Assembly (NCBI GenBank): GCA_021848125.1
Contig: JAJZMY010000005.1
Coordinates: forward strand, 1 to 49,788
Direction of reading: 5' to 3'
DNA from: Microcaldota archaeon
GTDB lineage: Archaea > Micrarchaeota > Micrarchaeia > Micrarchaeales > Micrarchaeaceae
DNA: 49,788 bases
Shown: piece by piece, positions 16,884-24,846 of the stretch
Position numbering within the stretch: the stretch's first letter is position 1
How the letters are laid out: every line of letters starts with the position of its first letter
Notes under the pieces: generated by a model
Database searches by the model: none
What the model saw: the letters and a program-made list of their open reading frames with translations, nothing else
Told to the model about the DNA's origin: nothing
Program-made: the position numbers and the translations under genes

Positions 16884-17516
16884 ATGGATAAAGAAATTTT
16901 TGATAAATTCAGTAAATTTATCAATGAAAATAAAGCGAAAAGAAAATTTGTTCAGACCGTGGAGCTTGCGATTAATTTTAAGGGGCTTGACTTTTCAAAT
17001 CAGGCAAATAGACTGAATATGGAAATAGTTTTGCCAAAAAGCAAGGGCAAGATAACTAATGTTGTTGTTTTTGCTGATAAAAGAGATATTACTGAAAAAG
17101 CAAAGCAACTTGGTGCAAAAGAAATAATCAGCAGCAATGCAATTCCCTCAATTGCAAATGATAAAATAAAAAGAAATGAATTGCTTTTAAATGACCTTCT
17201 TGCAGAGCCTGGCCTGATGCCGGTCATTGCAAAAAATCTTGGGCAGTTTTTAGGCCCGAGAAATAAAATGCCAAAACCATTGATAGGCGATATTGAAAAC
17301 GTGTTTAAGAATTTATCAAGTTCAATAACTTTAAAGAGCAAAGGAAAATATCTTCCGACAATCCACTGCGTTGTTGGAACTGAAAATATGGACGTAAAGG
17401 ATATTGCAGATAATATTGATGCTATTTTAAATTCAGTATCAAAAAAACTGGGCAAGCAAACCATAAAGTCGGTTTATACAAAATTAACAATGAGCAATGC
17501 ATTAAAATTAATATAA
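16884..17516 (+). CDS. rpl1: Ribosomal protein L1 (uL1)
   Basis: The 210-aa protein forms the L1 stalk of the large subunit near the E site. It has the N-terminal FVQTVELAINFKGLDF, the GKITNVVVFAD core, PGLMPVIAKNLGQFLGPRNKMP (the strongly conserved PG..GP.NKMP stretch) and the C-terminal IKSVYTKLTMSNALK. It opens the rightward operon L1-L10-P1-L30e-S12-S7. L11, which often precedes L1, is absent here. It has an unusually good Shine-Dalgarno and a leader hairpin. Confidence 0.96.
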   Translation: MDKEIFDKFSKFINENKAKRKFVQTVELAINFKGLDFSNQANRLNMEIVLPKSKGKITNVVVFADKRDITEKAKQLGAKEIISSNAIPSIANDKIKRNELLLNDLLAEPGLMPVIAKNLGQFLGPRNKMPKPLIGDIENVFKNLSSSITLKSKGKYLPTIHCVVGTENMDVKDIADNIDAILNSVSKKLGKQTIKSVYTKLTMSNALKLI

Positions 17517-17547
17517 TTAATAAATAATAATTAATGAATAATAATTA

Positions 17548-18402
17548 ATGAATGAGTTTATGTTCTCAAAATCTCAAAAAATTGAATTTGTAAAAAAAAT
17601 GCAGCAGGAAATAAATAATTACAGTACAATAGGCCTAGTTCAGATTCAAAATATTCCGGATAAATTATTGCAGAAATCAAAAAATAGTTTTAAAAAGGAC
17701 ACGAAAATAATATTTGCAAGAAAAAAAATATTATTAAGGGTTTTGGAAAAAGAAGCCAAATTGAAGCCCCTGTTTGATGAATTAAAAAATAACAAGGTGC
17801 AATATGTAATTTTATTAACTAATGATTCAGCTTTTGAAATATTTAAGAAATTCAAATCAAATTCATTAAAGCTTTTTGCAAAACCAAACCAAAAATCAAT
17901 TGAGGACATATTAATAAAAAGCGGGGAAACAAGTATTCAGCCGGGCCAGACAGTCACTGAATTAAAACAGGCAGGAATAAATGTACAGATCCAAAAAGGC
18001 AAGGTTGTTATAGGAACTGATAAAATAATCAGGAAGGATGAAGTAATAACGCCGCAGATTTCAAAAGTGCTGAGAATTTTAGACATAAAGCCATTTACAG
18101 TCTCAATAATTCCAAATTTAATATTTTATCAGGATTTATTGTTTAATAGAGAGGTTCTAAATATTAATAAAGACAAAATAGTCAATGATATGATAAAATC
18201 ATTTAATAGCGCATTGGCAATCTGCCTGCAGAAAAACATAATAAACAAATATACAATAAGCACATTTGTTGCAAAAGCATACAATAATGCAATATATCTT
18301 GGATTAAAAGCGCAGTTATATGAAAAAGGAATCATAGAAAAGCTTTTATTAAATGCATTTATAAATACAATTACATTAAATAATTCAATAAATAGCCAGT
18401 GA
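17548..18402 (+). CDS. rpl10: Ribosomal protein L10 (P0, uL10), lacking the stalk tail
   Basis: The 284-aa protein is the base of the GTPase stalk. It has the N-terminal rRNA-binding domain (KSQKIEFVKKMQQEINNY through IFARKKILLRVLE), the archaeal insertion domain (IQPGQTVTELKQAGI through ITPQISKVLRILDIKP), then a helical region that should bind P1 dimers. Archaeal P0 normally runs about 50 residues longer and ends in an acidic linker and a factor-binding tail like that of P1. Here it stops at INSQ with no such tail. The start is ATG 17548, or ATG 17560. Confidence 0.93.
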   Translation: MNEFMFSKSQKIEFVKKMQQEINNYSTIGLVQIQNIPDKLLQKSKNSFKKDTKIIFARKKILLRVLEKEAKLKPLFDELKNNKVQYVILLTNDSAFEIFKKFKSNSLKLFAKPNQKSIEDILIKSGETSIQPGQTVTELKQAGINVQIQKGKVVIGTDKIIRKDEVITPQISKVLRILDIKPFTVSIIPNLIFYQDLLFNREVLNINKDKIVNDMIKSFNSALAICLQKNIINKYTISTFVAKAYNNAIYLGLKAQLYEKGIIEKLLLNAFINTITLNNSINSQ

Positions 18403-18482
18403 AAAAATTAAAAATAAATTGAATAGAAATATTATAAATTAATAATTAAATATATAAATAATGATTTTTTAAGGTGAAAAAT

Positions 18483-18788
18483 ATGGAATATGTATATGCA
18501 GCACTTCTAATAGATGCAGCAGGAAAAGAAATAAATGAAAAGAGTTTGCTTGAAGTAGTAAAAGCAGCAGGGTTCAGTCCTGATGAAGCAAAAGCAAAAG
18601 CAATTGTTGAATCATTAAAAGACGTGAACATAAAGGAAATACTGAAATCAGCTGAAAATATGCAGATGGCATCCCCTGCAGGACAAGCAAAGGCAGAGAC
18701 GAAACCAGAACACAAGGAAAAACCAAAAGAAGAAAACAAAAAAACAGAAGAAGAGGCAGCATCTGGATTAGCAGGATTATTCGGTTGA
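18483..18788 (+). CDS. rpl12: Ribosomal protein P1 (aL12)
   Basis: The 101-aa stalk protein MEYVYAALLIDAAGKEI... has the helical dimerisation domain, an Ala/Lys/Glu-rich hinge and the factor-binding tail SGLAGLFG. It recruits EF-2 and other translation GTPases to the ribosome. The ATG at 18483 has AAGGTG eight bases upstream. The GTG inside that site (18474) would add three residues and is rejected. It follows L10, as usual. Confidence 0.95.
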   Translation: MEYVYAALLIDAAGKEINEKSLLEVVKAAGFSPDEAKAKAIVESLKDVNIKEILKSAENMQMASPAGQAKAETKPEHKEKPKEENKKTEEEAASGLAGLFG

Positions 18789-18843
18789 TTTTGATTCTTG
18801 CTTTATTATTTTATTTTAAAATAATTTTTTATAATTGATAAAA

Positions 18844-19284
18844 ATGATACATTCAAATGACATACGTTTAGCTGTTGACAGCGGAGAAGTAATGCTTGGA
18901 ATAAAGCAGGTATTGAAATCCATTGAGAATAATTCAGTAAAATTAGTTATTATGGCATCAATCAATAAAGAGGATAATTTAAATGACATAAAATATATTT
19001 CAAATATTGCAAATATTAAATTGGAATTGTTCAATGGAACATCTGCTGAATTGGGATCAGTATGCGGCAAGCCTTATTCAGTATCAGTATTGTCAGTTAT
19101 AAATCCAGGAAATTCAAATATACTTAAGAATTTAGATAATAATAATGCCAATATTGAAGACAGTAATATTATTAATCAGGAAGGCAATAATTCAGATAAT
19201 AACAATAGTGCTAATATTGAAAACAGTAATATTATTAATCAGGAAGGCAATTCAAAAGAATTAGAAGAAAAAGAAAAAAGATAA
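18844..19284 (+). CDS. rpl30e: Ribosomal protein L30e with a duplicated C-terminal extension
   Basis: Residues 1-95 are L30e (NDIRLAVDSGEVMLGIKQ, VKLVIMASINKEDN, FNGTSAELGSVCGKPY, VSVLSVINPG). The family normally ends here. This one continues for about 50 hydrophilic Asn/Glu-rich residues made of a 21-aa unit (ANIEDSNIINQEG...) and a partial second copy, then an EKR-rich end. The matching DNA repeats with a 63-bp period. An in-frame TTG at 18835 is an alternative start. In most archaea the next gene is nusA. It is missing here and S12 follows at once. Confidence 0.92.
   Translation: MIHSNDIRLAVDSGEVMLGIKQVLKSIENNSVKLVIMASINKEDNLNDIKYISNIANIKLELFNGTSAELGSVCGKPYSVSVLSVINPGNSNILKNLDNNNANIEDSNIINQEGNNSDNNNSANIENSNIINQEGNSKELEEKEKR
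19147..19251 (+). repeat. 63-bp in-frame tandem duplication in L30e
   Basis: The stretch 19147-19209 is repeated from 19210 with few changes (GCCAATATTGAAGACAG versus GCTAATATTGAAAACAG, then a longer identical run). The period of 63 bp keeps the frame, giving a 21-residue unit. The second copy is partial, ending near 19251. Confidence 0.8.
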
Positions 19285-19311
19285 AAAAATAAAGAAAAAC
19301 AAAGTGATTAA

Positions 19312-19740
19312 TTGGGAAATGGAGAATTTGCAGCTCGTAAATTGGTAAGACAAAGGAAACACCAGAGGCTGCTGAAAAAATGGCTGAAAAGAAAAAAATT
19401 CAAACTTAAGCAAAAATTTGATCCAATGGGAACAGTCCCTAGAACAAAGGGCCTTGTCCTGCAGAAATTTGCACTTATGCAAAAGCAGCCGAATTCAGGG
19501 CAAATAAAATGTGTCAGAGTGCAGATAATTAAGAATGGAAGAACAGTGGGCGCATTTGTCCCTGGTGATAAAAGCATAACATATATTGATGAGCACGATG
19601 AAGTGACAATAGAAGGGCTTGGAGGATCCCAAAGAGGACAGATGGGGTGCATACCTGGAATGAAGTACAAAGTTGTTGCTGTAAACGGTGCAAATCTGAA
19701 ATTATTAAGAAAGGGCAAAATTGAAAAACCAAAGAGATGA
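19312..19740 (+). CDS. rps12: Ribosomal protein S12 (uS12)
   Basis: The decoding-centre protein, 142 aa. It has the archaeal features GNGEFAARKLVRQRK, RTKGLVLQKF, KQPNSGQIKCVRVQI, and the loop EVTIEGLGGSQRGQMGCIPG with VVAVNG. The frame has no ATG upstream of conserved sequence, so the TTG at 19312 is the start, with GTGAT just before it as the ribosome site. The stop overlaps the S7 start by four bases. Confidence 0.96.
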   Translation: MGNGEFAARKLVRQRKHQRLLKKWLKRKKFKLKQKFDPMGTVPRTKGLVLQKFALMQKQPNSGQIKCVRVQIIKNGRTVGAFVPGDKSITYIDEHDEVTIEGLGGSQRGQMGCIPGMKYKVVAVNGANLKLLRKGKIEKPKR

Positions 19741-20348
19741 TGACTATGGCTAATTTATTATTTGACAAATACAGTTATGATGTTAATGTAACAGACCCCA
19801 GCCTTGTAAATTACATTAATTTAAATGATTTGAAATATCCTGTATCATTCAGAAGAACCAGCCAGAAAGATTTCTCAAAAGCAAAAATAAACATAATTGA
19901 AAGACTGGCAAACTCATTAATGAGAGGAGGAACTGGAGGGAAAATTAGCGGGCATGTAATAAGAACAAAGGGAAGGCTGCAGGGCAAAAAATTAAAAGTA
20001 ATACACATTATTGAAGATGCATTTGATTATATATTTGAGCAGACGAAGCAGAATCCTTTGCAGGTTTATATTCAGGCGCTTGAAAATTCAGCTCCAATTG
20101 AAGATACAACCAGAGTGAGATATGGAGGAATAATTTCAAATATTGCATTGGATATAAGCGCGAGCAGAAGGCTTGACGTTTCACTGAGAAATATTGCTAT
20201 TGCAGCAATTCTGGCATCTTTTGACAAAAAAACAACACTGACTAATGGATTGGCAAATGAACTTATTCTGGCTGCTAAAAATGATCCGAATGGCTATGCA
20301 ATAAAAAGAAAGAATGAAATTGAAAGAATGGCAAGAAGCGCAAAATAG
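19737..20348 (+). CDS. rps7: Ribosomal protein S7 (uS7)
   Basis: The 203-aa small-subunit head protein has INIIERLANSLMRGGTGGK, the long helix region with QNPLQVYIQALENSAP, TTRVRYGGII and RRLDVSLRNIAIA, and the C-terminal NGYAIKRKNEIERMARSAK. Three candidate ATGs (19737, 19740, 19746) lie at the front. The first overlaps the S12 stop, consistent with coupled translation. Confidence 0.96.
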   Translation: MMTMANLLFDKYSYDVNVTDPSLVNYINLNDLKYPVSFRRTSQKDFSKAKINIIERLANSLMRGGTGGKISGHVIRTKGRLQGKKLKVIHIIEDAFDYIFEQTKQNPLQVYIQALENSAPIEDTTRVRYGGIISNIALDISASRRLDVSLRNIAIAAILASFDKKTTLTNGLANELILAAKNDPNGYAIKRKNEIERMARSAK

Positions 20349-20455
20349 CAAATCAAATATTTTTAATAAAGCAGAAATATTTTATTTATTTTTGAGAAGT
20401 ATGAAAGCAATGCTTGAAATTTAGACAATTAATAATATAAATCAAGGAGATAAAT

Positions 20456-21013
20456 ATGAAAAAAACAAAAATAATAGATAAATATAATTTTAATGACTTA
20501 TCAAAAGTAATTGACAATAAGGGAACAACAAAAGCATATAAATTAGCAGAGGATAATAATCTGCCTAGGGAATGGATGACTTTGGAAATTCTTAAATTAG
20601 AAAACCCAAGAATTTATCCGAAAAATAATTATAATACTATTGCATCTTTATTGGCATCAAACAATAAATTGCCAAAAGAATATATGACTTTGGAAATTCT
20701 TAAACTGCCTGCTTATTATTATGTTAATGGAGATACAATAGCCCATTATTTAACAAAATTTACATATAATGAACTGCCAGATCAATGCATGAATAAAGAA
20801 ATTCTTTCTTTAACAAATGAGGATTTGCGAACACCTGCGCATAATTTGGCAGTGCATGGCAATTTGCCAAAAAAATTTCGCACTAAAGAAATTCTTGGAT
20901 TAAAAGACAAATTAAATATTTCTGTATCTGATGAATTAAATAATTATAATAGAGCAAATCCAGAATTTCATAAAAAAATTGAAAAGTTTTTAATAAAATT
21001 TTTAAGAATTTAA
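20456..21013 (+). CDS. Repeat protein with four LP...EIL units
   Basis: I know no named family for this 185-aa protein. It holds four units of 30-36 residues, each with a short helix (AxxLA), then a loop with LP, then the motif MTxEILxL. The LP pairs are at residues 36, 72, 107 and 137, and EIL at 44, 80, 115 and 145. The helix-turn-helix rhythm and TPAHNLA in the last unit recall degenerate ankyrin repeats, so protein binding is likely. A good ribosome site (CAAGGAG) precedes ATG 20456. It sits between S7 and EF-2, where no such gene is expected. Confidence 0.7.
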   Translation: MKKTKIIDKYNFNDLSKVIDNKGTTKAYKLAEDNNLPREWMTLEILKLENPRIYPKNNYNTIASLLASNNKLPKEYMTLEILKLPAYYYVNGDTIAHYLTKFTYNELPDQCMNKEILSLTNEDLRTPAHNLAVHGNLPKKFRTKEILGLKDKLNISVSDELNNYNRANPEFHKKIEKFLIKFLRI

Positions 21014-21046
21014 TTTGGATAATAAACAGATAAAAGCAGCGGTTTT

Positions 21047-23239
21047 ATGGTAAGAAAAGAATTTGTTGTGTCTGAAATAACAAAAATAATGTCTGATGTT
21101 GAAAGTATAAGAAATGTTGCAATAATTGCGCATGTTCATCATGGGAAAACAACACTGACTGATTCTTTACTAGCAAAAGCTGGCTTGATCTCAAAATCAG
21201 TTGCAGGCGAAATTCTATATACAAACTATGAGGCAATTGAAAAAGACAGAAGAATGACTATAAAATCAGCATACATATCTTTGGGATTCAATTACAAAGA
21301 TAGGGATTATTTAATAAATCTGATTGATACTCCGGGGCATGTTGATTTTGGAGGGCATGTAACAAGAGCAATGAGAGCAGTTGACGGAGTTGTTTTAGTT
21401 GTTGATCCAGTAGAAGGCATTATGCCCCAAACAGAAACAGTCCTTAGGCAGGCATTGAAGGAAAAAGCGCGCCCTGTTTTGTTTGTTAACAAGGTTGACA
21501 GGCTTTTGAATGAATTAAGATTAACAAAAGAGCAGACATTTGAAAGATTATTAAAATTAATAAATGACATTAATAAATTAATATCCCAGTTTGCTCCTGA
21601 AGAATTTGCAGAGCAGTGGAAGGTTAGTGTTGAAAATGGCGCTGTTTGCTTTGGTTCTGCAATGAAAAAATGGGCTGTTTCAAAAAGAACAATGGAGCAG
21701 AAAAACATTTCTTTTAAAGATATTTTTGAATTAACTGGAAAAGGCGATGAAGCCAAACTTCAGGAAATAGCTCCAGTTGATGAAGCAGTGCTGCCAATGA
21801 TTATTGAACATCTGCCAGACCCAAAGCATGCCCAGGTGTATAGAATCCCTCAAATCTGGCATGGGGATTTGGAATCTGAAAATGCAAAATTTATGCTAAA
21901 TACAGATCCAAATGGAAAGGCAAATATTGTTGTTTTTGGAATAAAATATGACCAGCATTCCGGTGAGGTTGCAGTCGGGCGCATTTTTTCAGGAGTAGCC
22001 AAAAAAGGGATTGAATTAAATGTTTCTGGAAAAACACAAAAACAAAGGCTGCAGCAGATTGCAATATACATGGGTCCTGAAAAAGTAATAGTTGACTCAA
22101 TTCCTGCTGGAAACATTGTCGCGCTTGTTGGGCTTAAAGATCTTTCTGTTGGAGACACTTTAAGCGAGGATGAAATAGAGGCATTTGAAGAAATAAAACA
22201 TTATTCGCAGCCAGTCGTAACAAAGGCAATCGAGGCAAAAGATTCGAGGGATACAACAAAATTAATTGAGGCACTGCGGGAATTGACAAAAGAAGACCCA
22301 ACAATAAAAGTTGAAATAAACAAGGATACTGGGGAGCACCTAGTCAGCGGAATGGGGGAACTCCACTTAGAAATAATTGAAACAAAATTAAAAGATGATT
22401 TCCAAATCCCAATCATATCCGGCGAACCAATTGTTTTGTATGTTGAAACAATTTCTAAACAAGCAGGTCCTGTTGAGGGAAAATCGCCGAACAAGCATTC
22501 GAAATTTTATGTTACAGTTGAGCCATTGCCTGAAACAGTTATAAATGCAATGAACGAAGGTTTAATACATGAGGGAAAGCCAAAAGGCCAATTAGCAATT
22601 GAAACAATGATTACTGCTGGCTTAGAGCGGCAGATAGCAAAAAATGTGGAATATGTTAAAAACAATTGCATGCTTGCTGACGTGAGCCATGGGGTCCAGT
22701 ACATGAATGAAGTAATGGAATTATTAATTGACGGGTTTGAAGAGGCAGTAAAGGATGGTCCGTTAGCAAGGGAAAAATGCAGCGGAGTTCTGGTTGGCAT
22801 CACAGACGCAACAATTCATGAAGATCCAGTTCACAGGGGTCCGGCGCAGATAATTCCAGCAATAAGACGCGCAATTTATGCTGCAATGCTTACATCAGGA
22901 GTTAGTTTGCTAGAGCCGAAGCAGAATTTTACAGTAAACATTCCTCAGGATTTCATGTCAAGTGTTATTTCATTATTGCAGACAAAAAGAGGACAGGTTT
23001 TGAATGTAATGCAGGAAAATGAACAAGTTACAATAATTGCAAAACTTCCTGTTTCAGAAGTAATAAAGGGCTTTTCAAATGAACTGAGAAGCATTACACA
23101 GGGGAGGGCAATCTGGTATCATGAATTCGCAGGATACGAGAAGCTGCCGCAGGAACTTCAAGCAAAAATTGTAAGAGAAATAAGAACAAGAAAAGGCCAG
23201 CCGCCTGATCCTCCGACTGCTCAGCAGTTTATGGATTAA
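21047..23239 (+). CDS. fusA: Translation elongation factor EF-2
   Basis: The 730-aa GTPase drives ribosomal translocation. Its G domain has AHVHHGKTT (G1, 28-36), RMTIKSA (switch I), DTPGHVDF (G3) and NKVDRL (G4), followed by domains II-V. The diphthamide target His is H596 in DPVHRGPAQ. G1 has His at position 31 where AHxDHGKT is usual. Complete length. It ends the rightward translation operon and is likely the partner of the P1 tail encoded upstream. Confidence 0.97.
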   Translation: MVRKEFVVSEITKIMSDVESIRNVAIIAHVHHGKTTLTDSLLAKAGLISKSVAGEILYTNYEAIEKDRRMTIKSAYISLGFNYKDRDYLINLIDTPGHVDFGGHVTRAMRAVDGVVLVVDPVEGIMPQTETVLRQALKEKARPVLFVNKVDRLLNELRLTKEQTFERLLKLINDINKLISQFAPEEFAEQWKVSVENGAVCFGSAMKKWAVSKRTMEQKNISFKDIFELTGKGDEAKLQEIAPVDEAVLPMIIEHLPDPKHAQVYRIPQIWHGDLESENAKFMLNTDPNGKANIVVFGIKYDQHSGEVAVGRIFSGVAKKGIELNVSGKTQKQRLQQIAIYMGPEKVIVDSIPAGNIVALVGLKDLSVGDTLSEDEIEAFEEIKHYSQPVVTKAIEAKDSRDTTKLIEALRELTKEDPTIKVEINKDTGEHLVSGMGELHLEIIETKLKDDFQIPIISGEPIVLYVETISKQAGPVEGKSPNKHSKFYVTVEPLPETVINAMNEGLIHEGKPKGQLAIETMITAGLERQIAKNVEYVKNNCMLADVSHGVQYMNEVMELLIDGFEEAVKDGPLAREKCSGVLVGITDATIHEDPVHRGPAQIIPAIRRAIYAAMLTSGVSLLEPKQNFTVNIPQDFMSSVISLLQTKRGQVLNVMQENEQVTIIAKLPVSEVIKGFSNELRSITQGRAIWYHEFAGYEKLPQELQAKIVREIRTRKGQPPDPPTAQQFMD

Positions 23240-23423
23240 GAATAAGAATTATATAAAAAAATTTTCAATTGGATAAAAAATGATGCCAGAATCTATTTAT
23301 TTCTAATCCTTCAAATATATTTTGTATTTTTATTATAAAATTAGTATTTGCTTTATTCAGCATGGCTCAATAGCAATGTATATATATGATAAAAAATATT
23401 AATAATATATCACAAGGGAGGGC

Positions 23424-24392
23424 ATGGAAATTAAAAAACAAAATAAGAGCACAAAAAGTTTTTTAAGAAAAGCAGCAGAAAATAAAGAACAAGATCAGCC
23501 ATATAAAAAAAATAATATTAAAAAACTTATTCAAAATTTTGCAATTGCTTCTAGCACTGCATTAATGTTATTTTTATCTCCTATGCAGGTATCAAATTAT
23601 TTGCCTGCGCCAAAATCTAATTCCATTCTGTTTTACAATCAACATATTACAAAAATTGATTTTTATAAACATGCATTAAAAAGTAGAAATTGGAGCGGGT
23701 ATATTGCCACTGCAAAGTCGCAATTCCTAAAATCAGAAGTTATTACTGGAGTTTCAGCACAATGGGATATCCCGCATATAAATGCAAATTCAATCAATAC
23801 TGAAAATCCAAAAATATATAAACTGCTTTGGCTAATCCCTTTGTTTTCAGTTCCAACAAATGAAGTAACATGGATAGGCATTGGCGGATTAATAAGCAAT
23901 AATGACTTAATCCAGACAGGAACTGAATCCTATTACTCTCAACAAAGGCATAAAATTTCATATCGTGCTTGGTATGAGCTTCTTCCAGGATTTCCGCATT
24001 ATATTAATTCCAAAATTTTTCCTGTAAAGCCAGGTGATGAAATATCTGCAAAAATCAAATTGCTTAATACACCAAATACCTGGGATAATATATGGAAAAT
24101 TGAATTGAAAAATTTGACTGAAAATAAAACATTTAAAACAACTGTTGATTACAGCTCATCAATGTCATCTGCAGAATGGGTTGTTGAAAGACTGTCTGCA
24201 GACTTGATTTATTCTTATTTTAAATCAAATTTGGAACAATTTGGAAAAATAAAGTTTAAAGATGCTGCAGCTCAGATTAAAAAACACAATACTTTGGTTT
24301 ATAGGCCAGTTGAAATGATAAATAAGAATAACCAGATTATTGCAAAACCTACTAAAATCAATGACGGATTGAATTTCAGCATTGAAAATTAA
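23424..24392 (+). CDS. Glutamic endopeptidase, G1 (eqolisin) family, membrane-anchored or secreted
   Basis: The 322-aa protein has an N-terminal basic segment, a hydrophobic helix (about 36-54, signal or anchor), then a G1 peptidase domain: NWSGYI (89-94), WIGIGG (150-155), LIQTGTES with the presumed catalytic Gln Q164, AWYELLP, and SAEWVVER with the presumed Glu E251. In fungi these enzymes cut proteins at acidic pH outside the cell. GGGAGG precedes the ATG. The stop overlaps the end of the opposite SemiSWEET gene by four bases. A second copy lies at 24847. Confidence 0.85.
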   Translation: MEIKKQNKSTKSFLRKAAENKEQDQPYKKNNIKKLIQNFAIASSTALMLFLSPMQVSNYLPAPKSNSILFYNQHITKIDFYKHALKSRNWSGYIATAKSQFLKSEVITGVSAQWDIPHINANSINTENPKIYKLLWLIPLFSVPTNEVTWIGIGGLISNNDLIQTGTESYYSQQRHKISYRAWYELLPGFPHYINSKIFPVKPGDEISAKIKLLNTPNTWDNIWKIELKNLTENKTFKTTVDYSSSMSSAEWVVERLSADLIYSYFKSNLEQFGKIKFKDAAAQIKKHNTLVYRPVEMINKNNQIIAKPTKINDGLNFSIEN

Positions 24393-24691
24393 CTTTTCTT
24401 TATTTTTTGATCTTTTTTCTTTTTGGATTTTCTTAAATCATTTTTAATTTTTATAATTAATATCGGAAGAATAAAGACAGCCAAAACAAAATTAGTTATT
24501 ATAAGAGGCAGTGATTTTAAAATTATCCCATATGTTATCCAAAGCGCATCCCCTATAAATATAAGAAGACTGAACAGCAGTGAAATATCGCCTGTTGATT
24601 TTGTTTTTATTGTTTTATGCACTTGCGGTATATATGCAATAATTAAAAACAATCCTGCAATAAAACCAATAAGAGATATAAGAGCCATCAT
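24389..24691 (-). CDS. SemiSWEET-type PQ-loop transporter
   Basis: A 100-aa membrane protein with three hydrophobic helices (about 4-24, 37-57, 62-82) and the PQ-loop YIPQVHKTIKTKST between the first two. It has the size and layout of SemiSWEETs, which work as dimers to move sugars or amino acids down a gradient. A lysine-rich tail (KKKKDQKIKKS) lies at the C-terminus. It is placed between two secreted peptidases on the opposite strand, so uptake of small breakdown products is a reasonable guess. The start could be either of the two ATGs, 24691 or 24688. Confidence 0.8.
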   Translation of the reverse strand: MMALISLIGFIAGLFLIIAYIPQVHKTIKTKSTGDISLLFSLLIFIGDALWITYGIILKSLPLIITNFVLAVFILPILIIKIKNDLRKSKKKKDQKIKKS

Positions 24692-24796
24692 CCAATCAAC
24701 AATAACATAAACAATTACTTAAATATTAAATTATAAAGATTTAATAATAAAATAATTACTACATAAACTTTTGCTTTAAATATTTCGCTTTGTTAT

Positions 24797-24810
24797 ACAA
24801 AAAGTTTTTA
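24797..24810 (+). promoter_or_regulatory. BRE/TATA-like promoter of the second G1 peptidase
   Basis: ACAAAAAGTTTTTA, the same 14 bases seen at 694-707 and 45562-45575, followed by AAT. It lies 37 bases upstream of the GTG at 24847. It overlaps the longer reading frame that begins at 24790, arguing against that upstream start. Confidence 0.4.
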
Positions 24811-24846
24811 AATGGCATTATTGATATTTTAATAATAACTGGTTGT

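Noticed and set aside
24790-24846. Upstream extension of the second G1 peptidase to 24790
   Set aside because: The segment overlaps a promoter-like element and encodes a second hydrophobic stretch not found in the paralogue.
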